The notes below the pieces were generated by a model. The model made no database searches, was not told the origin of the DNA, and saw only the letters and a program-made list of their open reading frames with translations. Below, one piece after another: positions 1 to 7,780 of a stretch of DNA of 64,000 nucleotides. Numbering within the stretch: the stretch's first letter is position 1; the number at the start of each line of letters is the position of its first letter. The DNA comes from Thiofaba sp039822285 (GTDB taxonomy: Bacteria; Pseudomonadota; Gammaproteobacteria; Halothiobacillales; Halothiobacillaceae). Both the position numbers and the translations under genes were made by a program. The stretch is from contig NZ_JBAJEY010000004.1 in assembly GCF_039822285.1 (NCBI RefSeq), forward strand, positions 124,001 to 188,000, read 5' to 3'.

Positions 1-1085
1 TCGGTCATTTCCCAGACAATCCAGGGGGTGGGGGCCTCGTTTTGTGCTTCCTGCTCAAGAAACTCGGACATGGATTGCGCAAAGCCGCCCCCGTCGCGGG
101 CGAGGTTGCCCACTTCGCTTGCCAGCGCCGCGGCGAGGAAATCGGCAAAGTGGGCGTTGCGAGAGAACGATGTGCCGATCAAGGCGACCCTCTGATGGGC
201 GGCATCACCGAACAGGGCATCGGCGCTCACTTCCGTTGCTTTTTGGGCACTGGCGGAAAAATGCATGCCGGCGACCTGATCGGGGGCGGGGCGCCAGGCC
301 TCGGGCAGCCCGTCCAGGCCAGCCAGGCGAACGAGATCGCCCCAGCGTGGCCGGATATCCGTCGGATGATGCTCGATCAGGGTGGGGGAGGCAGGCGCGA
401 AGCCCATGGCCTTGAGCTGGGCGGCCACGGCGCTTGCCGCAGCCTCGGCGCCTGCAAGGCTCCAGTGGGTGTCGGTCCGGTCGAAGGCGGCGCCCTGGCT
501 CTGCTTGACGGGGGCCAGGGCGGTCCTGAGGTCCACCACCGTCACGCCGGCGGACGCAAGGCCGCGGACCCACTGATCATAGCGGGTATCAAGTGCGGCG
601 GGGCGTGGCAGGTCGCAGAGGTGGTCGCGCTCGATCCGGGTCTTGTCGGGTACCAGCGCGACCACAAGCCGGCTGCCCCGCGCCGCCAGTGCCGCGTGTA
701 GTTTGAGCGCGATGTCCAGGCGCTCCTCGGCATTTTGCGCGGCATTCCGGTGCGGTTTCAGCTCGTCCATCAGGAACAGCCAGCCAGGACAGCCTTGCTG
801 GACGCGCGGGCCGGTGTCGTTGAAGGCCAGCCAGCCGATCTCACGCTGGCGTTGGCCCAGCCACTCGGCCAGGGGGGTGCTGCGCAGGTCCTCCGCCAGG
901 GCGCGCATGGGCTTGCCGGCGGTGAAGTCGTCCCAGCCGTTCGCCCTGGTCTTGACCAGGCCGCCGTCACTCAAGGTGACCAGGTTGCTGACCCCGAAGC
1001 CGAGCAGCAGCGCGCCGAAGGCGGCGATGAAGGTCCAGGCCTGCCAGCGCGTGCGAATCAGGGCGTTGTGGAGTTCCTGGGACAT
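1..1085 (-). CDS. AlgJ/AlgX-like SGNH O-acetyltransferase, 3' end beyond window
   Basis: The frame opens at an ATG at 1085 and is still open at the left edge, so about 361 residues are visible and the C-terminus is missing. One hydrophobic segment lies near residues 17-38, as in periplasmic or membrane-anchored AlgJ proteins. The SGNH-type catalytic set is recognisable: a DTHW motif with Asp205 and His207, and a GTSFS motif with Ser306 as likely nucleophile. AlgJ family members move acetyl groups onto periplasmic polysaccharide after AlgI brings acetyl across the membrane. It starts 4 bases after the algI-like stop, so the two are probably co-translated. The polymer acetylated is unknown; no alginate polymerase genes are in view. 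Confidence 0.82.
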   Translation of the reverse strand, partial: MSQELHNALIRTRWQAWTFIAAFGALLLGFGVSNLVTLSDGGLVKTRANGWDDFTAGKPMRALAEDLRSTPLAEWLGQRQREIGWLAFNDTGPRVQQGCPGWLFLMDELKPHRNAAQNAEERLDIALKLHAALAARGSRLVVALVPDKTRIERDHLCDLPRPAALDTRYDQWVRGLASAGVTVVDLRTALAPVKQSQGAAFDRTDTHWSLAGAEAAASAVAAQLKAMGFAPASPTLIEHHPTDIRPRWGDLVRLAGLDGLPEAWRPAPDQVAGMHFSASAQKATEVSADALFGDAAHQRVALIGTSFSRNAHFADFLAAALASEVGNLARDGGGFAQSMSEFLEQEAQNEAPTPWIVWEMT

Positions 1086-1089
1086 CGGC

Positions 1090-2502
1090 TCAGAACTGGA
1101 AGTACAGGAAGGGGGAGGCGCCACGGCTGGCCATCAGGGCGGTGGCGCTGAAGAGGGCCAATACCGGCCACAGCGCCAGCGTGTCACGGGCGAGGAGCGG
1201 CATCGGCAGGGCCATGTCCAAGCGTTCGCGCCAGAGCGGCCAGGTGGCTGCAATGGCGGCCAGCGCCAGGGTCAGGAGGTGCACGGGGCGCAGCACGGAG
1301 GCGACTTCGGCGCTCAGTGCGTAGCCATGCATACCGAGCTGGCCCTGGTACATGGCCCAGGCGGTGGCGAGATCGGGGGCGCGGAACAGGATCCAGGCCG
1401 AGAATACGAATGCCATGGTCAGCGACCAGGCCGCGAGTGCGGGGAGTTTCGGGCCGCCGTGCTGCTCCCAGAAACGCTGGATGACCATCGCCAGCCCGTG
1501 CAGCAGGCCCCAGAGCAGGAAATTCAGGCTGTCGGCGCCGTGCCACAGGCCGGAGATCGCCATCACCAGCATCAGGTTGAGGTACACGCGCCAGGCGGCC
1601 ACGCGGCTGCCGCCGAGAGGGATGTAGAGGTAGTCGCGCAGCCAGCTGCCGAGAGTCATGTGCCAGCGACGCCAGAACTCCTGGATCGAGCGCGAGATGT
1701 AGGGTGCATTGAAGTTTTCTGGGAAGCGGAAGCCGAGCATCTGGCCGATGCCGATGGCCATGGCGCTGTAGCCGGCGAAGTCGAAGAACAGCTGCATGCC
1801 GTAGGTGAGGGCCCCGAGCCAGGCATCGGCCATGGTCGGCTGGGGTACGGCGAAGCAGGCGTCGGCCAGCGGGGCCAGGGTGTCTGCGATGATGACCTTC
1901 ATCGACAGTCCGATCATGAAGTAGCGCAGGCCGGCCGCAACGTGCTGGACGTCGAAGGGCCGGCCATGCAGCTCCTTCTCGACGTGCGAATAGCGCACGA
2001 TGGGGCCGGCGATCAGCTGGGAGAACATCGCCTTGTAGGCGGCAAAGGCGATGAAGTCGCGCTCGACGTGGACGGTCCGCCGATAGACATCGACGATGTA
2101 GGAGATGCCCTGTAGGACGATGAATGAGATGCCGATCGGCAGGATCAGCCGTTCCCAGACGAAGCCATGCCCCTGCGCCGCAAAGAGTGGCTGGATCAGC
2201 GATTCGACGATCAGGTTGGCGTACTTGTAGAACGCCAGCAGCCCGGCGAGGGCGGTGATCGACAGGGCCACCAGGGCTTTGCGCATGCGCGCCTGTTGCG
2301 TCCGCCCCAGCGCAAGCCCGGTCCCCCAGGCCACGATCGTCACGCTCACCAGGACCCACAGGAAGGCGGGGCTCCACCACGCATAGAAGATCCAGCTGAA
2401 GATCAGCAGGGTGAGGTTGCGCCACGCCCTTGGGCTGAGGGCGTAGGCGAGAAGGAACAGCGGGAAGAAGAGCGTCAGGAACTCAAGCGAGGCGAAGACC
2501 AT
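1090..2502 (-). CDS. algI: MBOAT-family membrane O-acetyltransferase (AlgI-like)
   Basis: This is a 470-residue polytopic membrane protein of the MBOAT family. The start, MVFASLEFLTLFFPLFLLAY, is characteristic of AlgI/DltB-type proteins. The segment SGLWHGADSLNFLLWG, near residue 320, carries the invariant MBOAT histidine. Length and motif order fit AlgI, which takes acetyl from a cytoplasmic donor and passes it through the membrane to a periplasmic transferase. It lies between an AlgF-like gene and an AlgJ-like gene in one direction, which supports polysaccharide acetylation. The name reflects family resemblance; the real substrate may be another exopolysaccharide or a cell-wall polymer. 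Confidence 0.9.
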   Translation of the reverse strand: MVFASLEFLTLFFPLFLLAYALSPRAWRNLTLLIFSWIFYAWWSPAFLWVLVSVTIVAWGTGLALGRTQQARMRKALVALSITALAGLLAFYKYANLIVESLIQPLFAAQGHGFVWERLILPIGISFIVLQGISYIVDVYRRTVHVERDFIAFAAYKAMFSQLIAGPIVRYSHVEKELHGRPFDVQHVAAGLRYFMIGLSMKVIIADTLAPLADACFAVPQPTMADAWLGALTYGMQLFFDFAGYSAMAIGIGQMLGFRFPENFNAPYISRSIQEFWRRWHMTLGSWLRDYLYIPLGGSRVAAWRVYLNLMLVMAISGLWHGADSLNFLLWGLLHGLAMVIQRFWEQHGGPKLPALAAWSLTMAFVFSAWILFRAPDLATAWAMYQGQLGMHGYALSAEVASVLRPVHLLTLALAAIAATWPLWRERLDMALPMPLLARDTLALWPVLALFSATALMASRGASPFLYFQF

Positions 2503-2540
2503 TCATGGCGCCTTCTTGGGGGGCGATGCCGGTGCCATGC

Positions 2541-3203
2541 TCATGGCATCCGGTCGAGGATGGGCATGATGCGCGGCCCTTCGCTTGTCGGCCGCACGAG
2601 CAGCGTCCAGCGCTCTCCCGCGCGCAGGCTGCCCAGGTCGGTCGGGGAGCCGGTGCGCTTGCCCTGGCAGTAGAGGTCGACGTTCAGGGCGACCGGGTTG
2701 ATCTGGCGGCGCTTGATGGCTCGTGGAGCCACATCCTCGACAATCGCCACGTCCTTGCCAGTGAGCTTGATCGTGGCCGAGGGGCAGTCCGCGGCGAGGT
2801 TCAGCAGGCCGAGGGATACCTTGAAAGCACTGAAGTCGGTGGGGCTTTCCCGGCCAAGCTCGACCTTCCAGCCCGAGGCGCCATCCGGAATGGCCGCGAC
2901 CGTGACGAATTCGCTGGGCTGAACCGAGACCTCCACGGCCTCGCTCTTGCCGCCATGGCTGAGGGTTGCCCCGAGCGGGGCGCGGGCCTTCACCGCCTGC
3001 CAACTGGTGCTGTTGTTCTCGGCGCTCAATTCGAGGCGGGCGTCTTTGCCCGCGCGGACCTCCAGCGGGCCTCCGAGCGCATCGACGAAGCGGATGAACG
3101 CGGCGTCTTCCGCCGGTCCCGTCGGGTAGAGCTTGGGTTCAGCATGAACGGGAAACTGGGCCAGGAGGCCCAGTGCGAGTGATCCGGTCAGAAACTTTTT
3201 CAT
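2541..3203 (-). CDS. algF: AlgF-like periplasmic O-acetylation accessory protein
   Basis: A 220-residue protein with a clear Sec signal peptide (MKKFLTGSLALGLLAQFPVHA, cleavage after about residue 21). The mature start, LYPTGPAEDAAFIRFVDA, resembles the beginning of AlgF, and the length matches AlgF (about 215). In Pseudomonas AlgF is a periplasmic adaptor without a known catalytic site that is needed for alginate acetylation together with AlgI and AlgJ. Its ATG overlaps the stop of the upstream SGNH gene (ATGA, 4 bases), so translation is coupled. The assignment rests on the N-terminal pattern and on the neighbours; the rest of the sequence is poorly conserved. Confidence 0.7.
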   Translation of the reverse strand: MKKFLTGSLALGLLAQFPVHAEPKLYPTGPAEDAAFIRFVDALGGPLEVRAGKDARLELSAENNSTSWQAVKARAPLGATLSHGGKSEAVEVSVQPSEFVTVAAIPDGASGWKVELGRESPTDFSAFKVSLGLLNLAADCPSATIKLTGKDVAIVEDVAPRAIKRRQINPVALNVDLYCQGKRTGSPTDLGSLRAGERWTLLVRPTSEGPRIMPILDRMP

Positions 3204-3856
3204 GGGGCTTTCTTGGGCGGTTGACTGATGATGGCGTCAGCGATGGCCGATGCCCACTTCTTGTAGCCGCCGCCCAGGTAGTGCTGGCCGTCCAGGGTCT
3301 TCCACTCGCCGGGCTGGGAGAACTTGGTCGAGTCGATATAGGTGCAGGGGGCGACGTTCTCGCTGAGGAACTGGTTGAGTTCCTCGACCCGCGGATAGGT
3401 CTTGCCGAAGCGACCGCCCTCGGTGCCCCAGCCCGGGCCGACCCAGTAGCAGGCCGTGCCGGTGTCGCTGATCGCCTTGGTCAGGGAGGAGACTTGCTGG
3501 TAGGCCCAGGATTTCGGGAATTCGGGGTTCTTGTAGGAGCCGATGGTGTCGCCGATCACCACGACGACCGCGTCCGGCTTGTCCTGGGCGATCAGCTCCT
3601 TGATGGGGGTGGTGGTCGCGCCGTCGTTGATCCGTACGGCCTCCGCTTCTCCCCTGCGCTCGGCGCGGCCGCAGTCACCCGGCGAGACCTTGAGCCAGTC
3701 CGAGGCATGCGCACCGCATACGCCAATCGAGTGAACCTGCGCGCCTTGCTCCATCAGGCGGTCGTGCAGTGGGCCGATCAGGTAGGTGGGGGTGGCGAGA
3801 TGGCTGTCCCCGATCACTAGTAAGCTCAAACCCATCAGCGCAGCGGCCGGCATCAT
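3200..3856 (-). CDS. Small SGNH/GDSL-type hydrolase, first gene of the acetylation cassette
   Basis: A 218-residue SGNH-fold protein. Block I is IGDSH (Ser18 as nucleophile), a GDT segment follows in the middle, and DGQHY near the C-terminus supplies the Asp/His pair. A short hydrophobic N-terminus (MMPAAALMGLSLLVIG) could be a weak signal or anchor, but it runs into the catalytic block, so location is uncertain. An AAGGAG Shine-Dalgarno lies just upstream of the ATG pair at 3856/3853. It is the first gene in the direction algF-algI-algJ and overlaps algF. It could be a second acetyltransferase or esterase setting the acetylation pattern, a role comparable to AlgX. That role is inferred. Confidence 0.72.
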   Translation of the reverse strand: MMPAAALMGLSLLVIGDSHLATPTYLIGPLHDRLMEQGAQVHSIGVCGAHASDWLKVSPGDCGRAERRGEAEAVRINDGATTTPIKELIAQDKPDAVVVVIGDTIGSYKNPEFPKSWAYQQVSSLTKAISDTGTACYWVGPGWGTEGGRFGKTYPRVEELNQFLSENVAPCTYIDSTKFSQPGEWKTLDGQHYLGGGYKKWASAIADAIISQPPKKAP

Positions 3857-4047
3857 TCATCTCCTTGTGTTCGTGTCTGTCGGTCTGTACGGAGCGATCC
3901 AAGGCGGGCCCAGGAGCGCGTGGCGAAAGACCGTATCGCGGCGCGAAGCCTAGCGCAAAAACTTGATTTTACATTGGGTTTTTTGCATGACAAGCCGCAC
4001 CGGCTCAGGCCGAGCCGCCTGGGGAGGCTCGGTGGCGAGGGCGCTTT
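3857..4047. other. Intergenic region between acetylation cassette and HIT gene
   Basis: About 190 bases without a convincing gene. It must hold the promoter of the leftward acetylation cassette. Near 4012-4042 the segment CCGAGCC...GGCTCGG forms a 7-bp hairpin just past the HIT gene stop. No T-run follows it on either strand, so it is at best a weak terminator. A T-rich stretch at 3960-3985 is the least GC-rich part and a plausible promoter area, but I cannot fix -35 and -10 boxes. Confidence 0.4.
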
Positions 4048-4494
4048 TCATCCTTCTGTCGGCCAGCCGGGCGGAATCTTGAGCAGGGCTGTGGACAGGC
4101 GGGTCATGATTTCGGAGGCCAGGTCCGGCGCATAGGCTTGCGCCGGGCGCTGGCCCCATACGGGGGCAGGCCAGGCCGGGTCATGCTGGTAGCGCGCGAT
4201 GTGATGGATGTGCAGCTGGGGAACCACGTTCCCCAGCGCGGCAATGTTCATCTTGTCGGGTCGGAACAGATCACTCATGACGCGGGCCACGAACGTGGAT
4301 TCGCGCATGAGCTGTTGCTGGTCGGCATCAATCAGCTCGAAGATCTCGCGGATGCCTGGGCGCTGCGGCACCAGGATCAGCCAAGGGTAGTTCGCGTCGT
4401 TCATCAGCAGCACGCGGCAGAGCGGCAGGCGGGTGACTTCGACGGTGTCGGCGGCGAGGCGCGGGTGCAGTTCGAAGGTGCTCGGGCTCATCAT
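4048..4494 (-). CDS. HIT domain protein
   Basis: A 148-residue histidine-triad (HIT) superfamily protein. The signature is PQLHIHHIAR near residues 93-101 (His95, His97, His98). The histidine spacing differs slightly from the usual HxHxH-xx but resembles a short HIT subfamily ending in a PAWPAPVWG-like segment, present here just after the motif. HIT proteins are nucleotide hydrolases or transferases; the substrate cannot be told from sequence. The start overlaps the motB stop by 4 bases, so it is probably translated from the mot operon, an arrangement without an obvious functional reason. Confidence 0.82.
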   Translation of the reverse strand: MMSPSTFELHPRLAADTVEVTRLPLCRVLLMNDANYPWLILVPQRPGIREIFELIDADQQQLMRESTFVARVMSDLFRPDKMNIAALGNVVPQLHIHHIARYQHDPAWPAPVWGQRPAQAYAPDLASEIMTRLSTALLKIPPGWPTEG

Positions 4495-5339
4495 GGCGAG
4501 GACTGGCTGCTTTCTTGCTGGGGATCGAGGTGCAGCACAAGGGTGACGCGGCGGTTCTGCGCGCGTGACGCAGGACTGTCGTTGGGGGCGACGGGGCGAG
4601 TGTCAGCATAGCCGATGGCGCGCATGCGCTCGGCCGGCACGCCGCGTGCGATGAAGTAGCGCAGTACGGCGGCGGCGCGTCCCGCGGACAGCTCCCAGTT
4701 GGAGGGATAGCGGATATTGCGGATCGGGGTGTTGTCGGTATGGCCTTCGATCGACACGCCGTAGCGGTTCCCCTTGAGCAGCTCGGCGATACGGTCGAGA
4801 ACCGGCAGGCCCGCTTCGGCGAGGTTGGCGGTGCCGGCGGCGAACAGGATGCTGTCCGGGATCTGCAGGTTGATCTGCCCCTTTTGCACGCTGACCTGGA
4901 CGTCATTGCCCAGCGCCTTGAAGGCCGGATCCAGCTCCACGGCCGGTGCCGGTACGGGGGGGGATGGCTCGATCGGCGGGCTTGGCGTTTCGGCGGACGA
5001 TGGCTCGACCGGCGCAGCGGGCCGTCCCGTGCCCTCGGCGGGCTGCGTTTCACGGCTGACGGCGTAGCGCTCCGGCTCGAAGCTCGCGAAGGCGACGATG
5101 AACACGAACATCACCAGCAGCAGCGACATCAGGTCGCCGAAGGTCATCAGCCAGCTGTGCTCGTCCTCGGCTTCGTCGCGCGCGCTCGTGTCCCAGGCCT
5201 GCAGCCATGGGCGGTGACGGATCGAATGCGCGGCGTGCCGGGCGCTGGCGCCTTCCTGGTCCGGGGGCGCATGGGCTAGGCTTACGGCCTGGGTCCGCTC
5301 GGCGGCCGAGAGGGGCCCGGTTGAGGTGGGATCAGCCAC
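4491..5339 (-). CDS. motB: Flagellar stator protein MotB
   Basis: A 282-residue protein with one N-terminal transmembrane helix and a C-terminal OmpA-like peptidoglycan-binding domain. The helix segment TFGDLMSLLLVMFVFIVAF contains Asp69, the conserved ion-binding aspartate of MotB/PomB. The OmpA domain has GHTDNTPI and the AGRAAAVLRYF and SRAQNRRV segments. Between them is a Pro/Ser-rich linker (about residues 100-135). Translation starts at a GTG whose first 8 bases overlap the motA stop. Together with MotA it forms the stator that couples ion flow to flagellar rotation. Whether H+ or Na+ drives it is not decided here. Confidence 0.92.
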   Translation of the reverse strand: MADPTSTGPLSAAERTQAVSLAHAPPDQEGASARHAAHSIRHRPWLQAWDTSARDEAEDEHSWLMTFGDLMSLLLVMFVFIVAFASFEPERYAVSRETQPAEGTGRPAAPVEPSSAETPSPPIEPSPPVPAPAVELDPAFKALGNDVQVSVQKGQINLQIPDSILFAAGTANLAEAGLPVLDRIAELLKGNRYGVSIEGHTDNTPIRNIRYPSNWELSAGRAAAVLRYFIARGVPAERMRAIGYADTRPVAPNDSPASRAQNRRVTLVLHLDPQQESSQSSP

Positions 5340-6144
5340 GGCGAGTCCGGGTGGGAAGGCCTGTCGGGCGGCCCTCGTCGCGCAGCTCGTCCTCGTACTG
5401 GGCGAGGAAGGAGTGCACGGCCTCGCGCAGGAAGGCCGGGCTGCGCTTTTCGTGCATCATCATCACGCCCTCGACCACCATGTTCATCAGCATCACGCGC
5501 TGCTCGGTGCGGCGCTCGAGCTTGAGGGCCACGGGCTTGAACACGAGGTTGGCGAGGATGATGCCATACAGGGTGGTGATCATGGCGAGCGCCATGTTCT
5601 TGCCGATGTGCTCGAAGCCGGCGGCATCCATGCCGGAGAGCATGTTGATCAGGCCGAGCAGGGTGCCGAGCATGCCGAAGGCTGGGGCGAAGGTCGCCAT
5701 GGTGCGGAAGATCTGCGCCTCCGCCCGTTCGCGCGCCCGCATGCGCGCGATGCGCCATTGCAAGAGGCTGGTGATGTCGTCGGTGCTGGAGCCATCCAGC
5801 ACCAGCTGAATGCCGGTCCGCAGGAAGGGGTTCTTGATCATGTTCAGGCGCTCATCCGCCTTCTGCAGCTGGCCCTGGAACATCAGCTTGCTGACGTCGA
5901 CCAGCTCGTCCAGGTCCTGGCGCGCGTAGAGCTTCTCGTTGCGCAGGACGATGCCGAACACCTTGAACACATTGCGCAGCTCGCTGATCGGATAGCTGAT
6001 CAGCGTGGCGGCGATGGTCCCGCCCAGCACCATGATCAGGCTGGGCAGGTTGAGGAACATCCAGAAGTCCTCGGTGGTCAGGGCGATGGAGCCGCCGATC
6101 AGGGCGAGGCCGATGAGGATGCCGAGGATGGTGGAAACGTTCAT
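5332..6144 (-). CDS. motA: Flagellar stator protein MotA
   Basis: A 270-residue MotA/PomA protein beginning MNVSTILGILIGLALIGGS. The open frame continues upstream, but the ATG at 6144 fits the family N-terminus and gives the usual length. Four membrane segments are visible; the conserved TMATFAPAFGMLGTLLGLI segment, around residues 149-168, lines the ion channel. The large cytoplasmic loop that touches FliG precedes it. It overlaps motB by 8 bases. The start is near the divergent TatD-like gene (61-bp shared spacer). No other flagellar genes are in the window, which is normal for motAB outside the main flagellar cluster. Confidence 0.92.
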   Translation of the reverse strand: MNVSTILGILIGLALIGGSIALTTEDFWMFLNLPSLIMVLGGTIAATLISYPISELRNVFKVFGIVLRNEKLYARQDLDELVDVSKLMFQGQLQKADERLNMIKNPFLRTGIQLVLDGSSTDDITSLLQWRIARMRARERAEAQIFRTMATFAPAFGMLGTLLGLINMLSGMDAAGFEHIGKNMALAMITTLYGIILANLVFKPVALKLERRTEQRVMLMNMVVEGVMMMHEKRSPAFLREAVHSFLAQYEDELRDEGRPTGLPTRTRRG

Positions 6145-6205
6145 GGGGGACCTGATGCCAATCCGTGCCACCATACTATAAAGCCTGTGGCGGAGAATCC
6201 TTCGC

Positions 6206-6973
6206 ATGCCCCTGTTCGACAGCCACTGCCACCTTGCCGATGGACGGCTCGCGCCTATCCGGACGGTCGTGCTGCAACGGGCCCGGCGGGTTGGGGTGGG
6301 GGCGTTGATCGGGGTGGCTGCCGAGGCGCGCGACTGGCCGGTGTTGCTGCGCCTTGGCCGGCGCCATCCGGACATCGGGGTGGCCCTGGGCCTCCATCCC
6401 TGGTTTGCCCACCCTTCCTGTGCGTTGGCGCGCCTGCCCGTGTGGGTGGAGCACGCTCAGGCCGTAGCGGTGGGCGAGTGCGGGCTGGACTTCGGCCGCG
6501 GTCGGCCCAGTCGCGAGGAGCAGGAGCAGTGGCTGCTGCCACAGCTGCGCCTTGCGCGCGAGCGCGACCTGCCCGTCATCCTGCATGCGCACAAGAGCGA
6601 GGATGTGCTGGCCATGCATCTCGGTCGCCTGTCCGGCCTGCGCGGGGTGGTGCACGGTTTCCATGGCAGTCTGCAGCAGGCGGAACGCTTCCTGAAGCTC
6701 GGCTTCCATCTCGGTATCGGTGGGGCCATCACCCATCCCCGTGCGACCAGGCTTCGGGCCGTCGTGGCCGCCCTGCCGCCCGAGCGTCTGCTGCTCGAGA
6801 GCGATGCCCCTGACCAGCCACCGTATGGCCGGGAGGTTCCCAACGAGCCGGCCTATGTCACCGATACCCTGGCTGTGCTGGCTGGGCTGCATGACCAGCC
6901 CCCCGCGGCGATGGCGGCCATCACATGGCAGAATGCCGCCTCCCTGTTCCGCCTCCCGAGACCTTCCCAATGA
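6206..6973 (+). CDS. TatD-family metal-dependent hydrolase
   Basis: A 255-residue TatD-type TIM-barrel hydrolase. Visible landmarks are FDSHCHL at the N-terminus (metal-binding HxH), ALGLHPWF, VGECGLDF (metal-binding Glu), VILHAHKS, VVHGFHGS and LLLESDAP (metal-binding Asp). These are the standard TatD positions for a two-metal DNase/esterase-like site. The sequence is a divergent member, nearer YjjV than TatD itself, so the substrate is uncertain. The stop overlaps the tcdA ATG (ATGA), so both are in one transcript. The divergent partner is motA. Confidence 0.88.
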   Translation: MPLFDSHCHLADGRLAPIRTVVLQRARRVGVGALIGVAAEARDWPVLLRLGRRHPDIGVALGLHPWFAHPSCALARLPVWVEHAQAVAVGECGLDFGRGRPSREEQEQWLLPQLRLARERDLPVILHAHKSEDVLAMHLGRLSGLRGVVHGFHGSLQQAERFLKLGFHLGIGGAITHPRATRLRAVVAALPPERLLLESDAPDQPPYGREVPNEPAYVTDTLAVLAGLHDQPPAAMAAITWQNAASLFRLPRPSQ

Positions 6974-7701
6974 CACCCGACATGCACCAGCGCACCCGCA
7001 TTCTGCTTGGCGACGAGGGACTGGCGCGGCTCACCGCCAAGCACGTACTCATCGCCGGGGTCGGCGGCGTGGGCGGCTCGGTGGCCGAGGCGGTGGCGCG
7101 GGCGGGCATCGGCCGCATCACCCTCCTCGACCACGACGAGGTCAACCTCACCAACCTCAACCGCCAGCTGGTCGCGCTGCACTCCACCCTCGGGCGCAGG
7201 AAGGCGGAGGCGATGGCCGAGCGGCTGCGCGACATCTGTCCCGATCTGGCCGTGGATGTGCGCCTCGAGTTCCTGCGCCAGGAACAGGCCGAGGGCTTGA
7301 TCCGCACCGGGGGCTTTGATCTCGTGCTCGACTGCATCGACAGCATTGCCTGCAAGGCGGCGCTGATCCATGCCTGCCAGCGCCACCACGTCCCCGTATT
7401 TTCCAGTCTCGGCGCGGGCGGGCGGCTGGATGTGAGCAAGGTGGGCGTGAGCAGCCTCAACCAGACCCACACCTGCCCGCTCGCCCGCGAGCTGCGCAAG
7501 GCCCTGCGCGAGCGTGGCGCGGCCCTGAACACCCCGGTGGTCTATTCCTGGGAAACACCGATCAAGGCCCTGCCCCACGAGCCGGTCGGCGGCGACGTGC
7601 CCGGCCGCGCCCGGGCGGTGAACGGCACCATCAGCTACATGCCCAACCTGTTCGGCATGATGCTGGCAGGGGCGGCGATCCAGCGGCTGCTGGAGGAGTG
7701 A
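6970..7701 (+). CDS. tcdA: tRNA threonylcarbamoyladenosine dehydratase TcdA
   Basis: A 243-residue E1-like ThiF-family protein. It has the nucleotide-binding loop GVGGVGGSVAEAVARAG, the following DHDEVNLTNLNRQ segment and DCIDSIACKAALI. Length and pattern fit TcdA (CsdL/YgdL), which cyclises t6A at tRNA position 37 using ATP. The frame is open further upstream, but the ATG at 6970 overlaps the TatD-like stop and fits the family start (MTPDMHQRTRILLGDEG). A C-terminal GRARAVNGTISYMPNLFGMMLAG segment is also typical of the family. Confidence 0.9.
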   Translation: MTPDMHQRTRILLGDEGLARLTAKHVLIAGVGGVGGSVAEAVARAGIGRITLLDHDEVNLTNLNRQLVALHSTLGRRKAEAMAERLRDICPDLAVDVRLEFLRQEQAEGLIRTGGFDLVLDCIDSIACKAALIHACQRHHVPVFSSLGAGGRLDVSKVGVSSLNQTHTCPLARELRKALRERGAALNTPVVYSWETPIKALPHEPVGGDVPGRARAVNGTISYMPNLFGMMLAGAAIQRLLEE

Positions 7702-7780
7702 GCAAATCGTCACCCCACCCGGCAAATTCTTGAGGGCCTGCTACGCTTGAACTGTAAACCTTAGTAAAGGGAGGTTGATC

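Noticed and set aside
643..2115. Long open frame on the + strand opposite algI and the AlgJ-like gene
   Set aside because: It is a GC-rich shadow: the opposite strand encodes recognisable MBOAT and SGNH proteins, and the + frame product is low-complexity and unlike any family.
6150..6172. TGGCAC...TGGCAT upstream of motA as a sigma-54 promoter
   Set aside because: GG-to-GC spacing is one base short and it lies too near the start codon.
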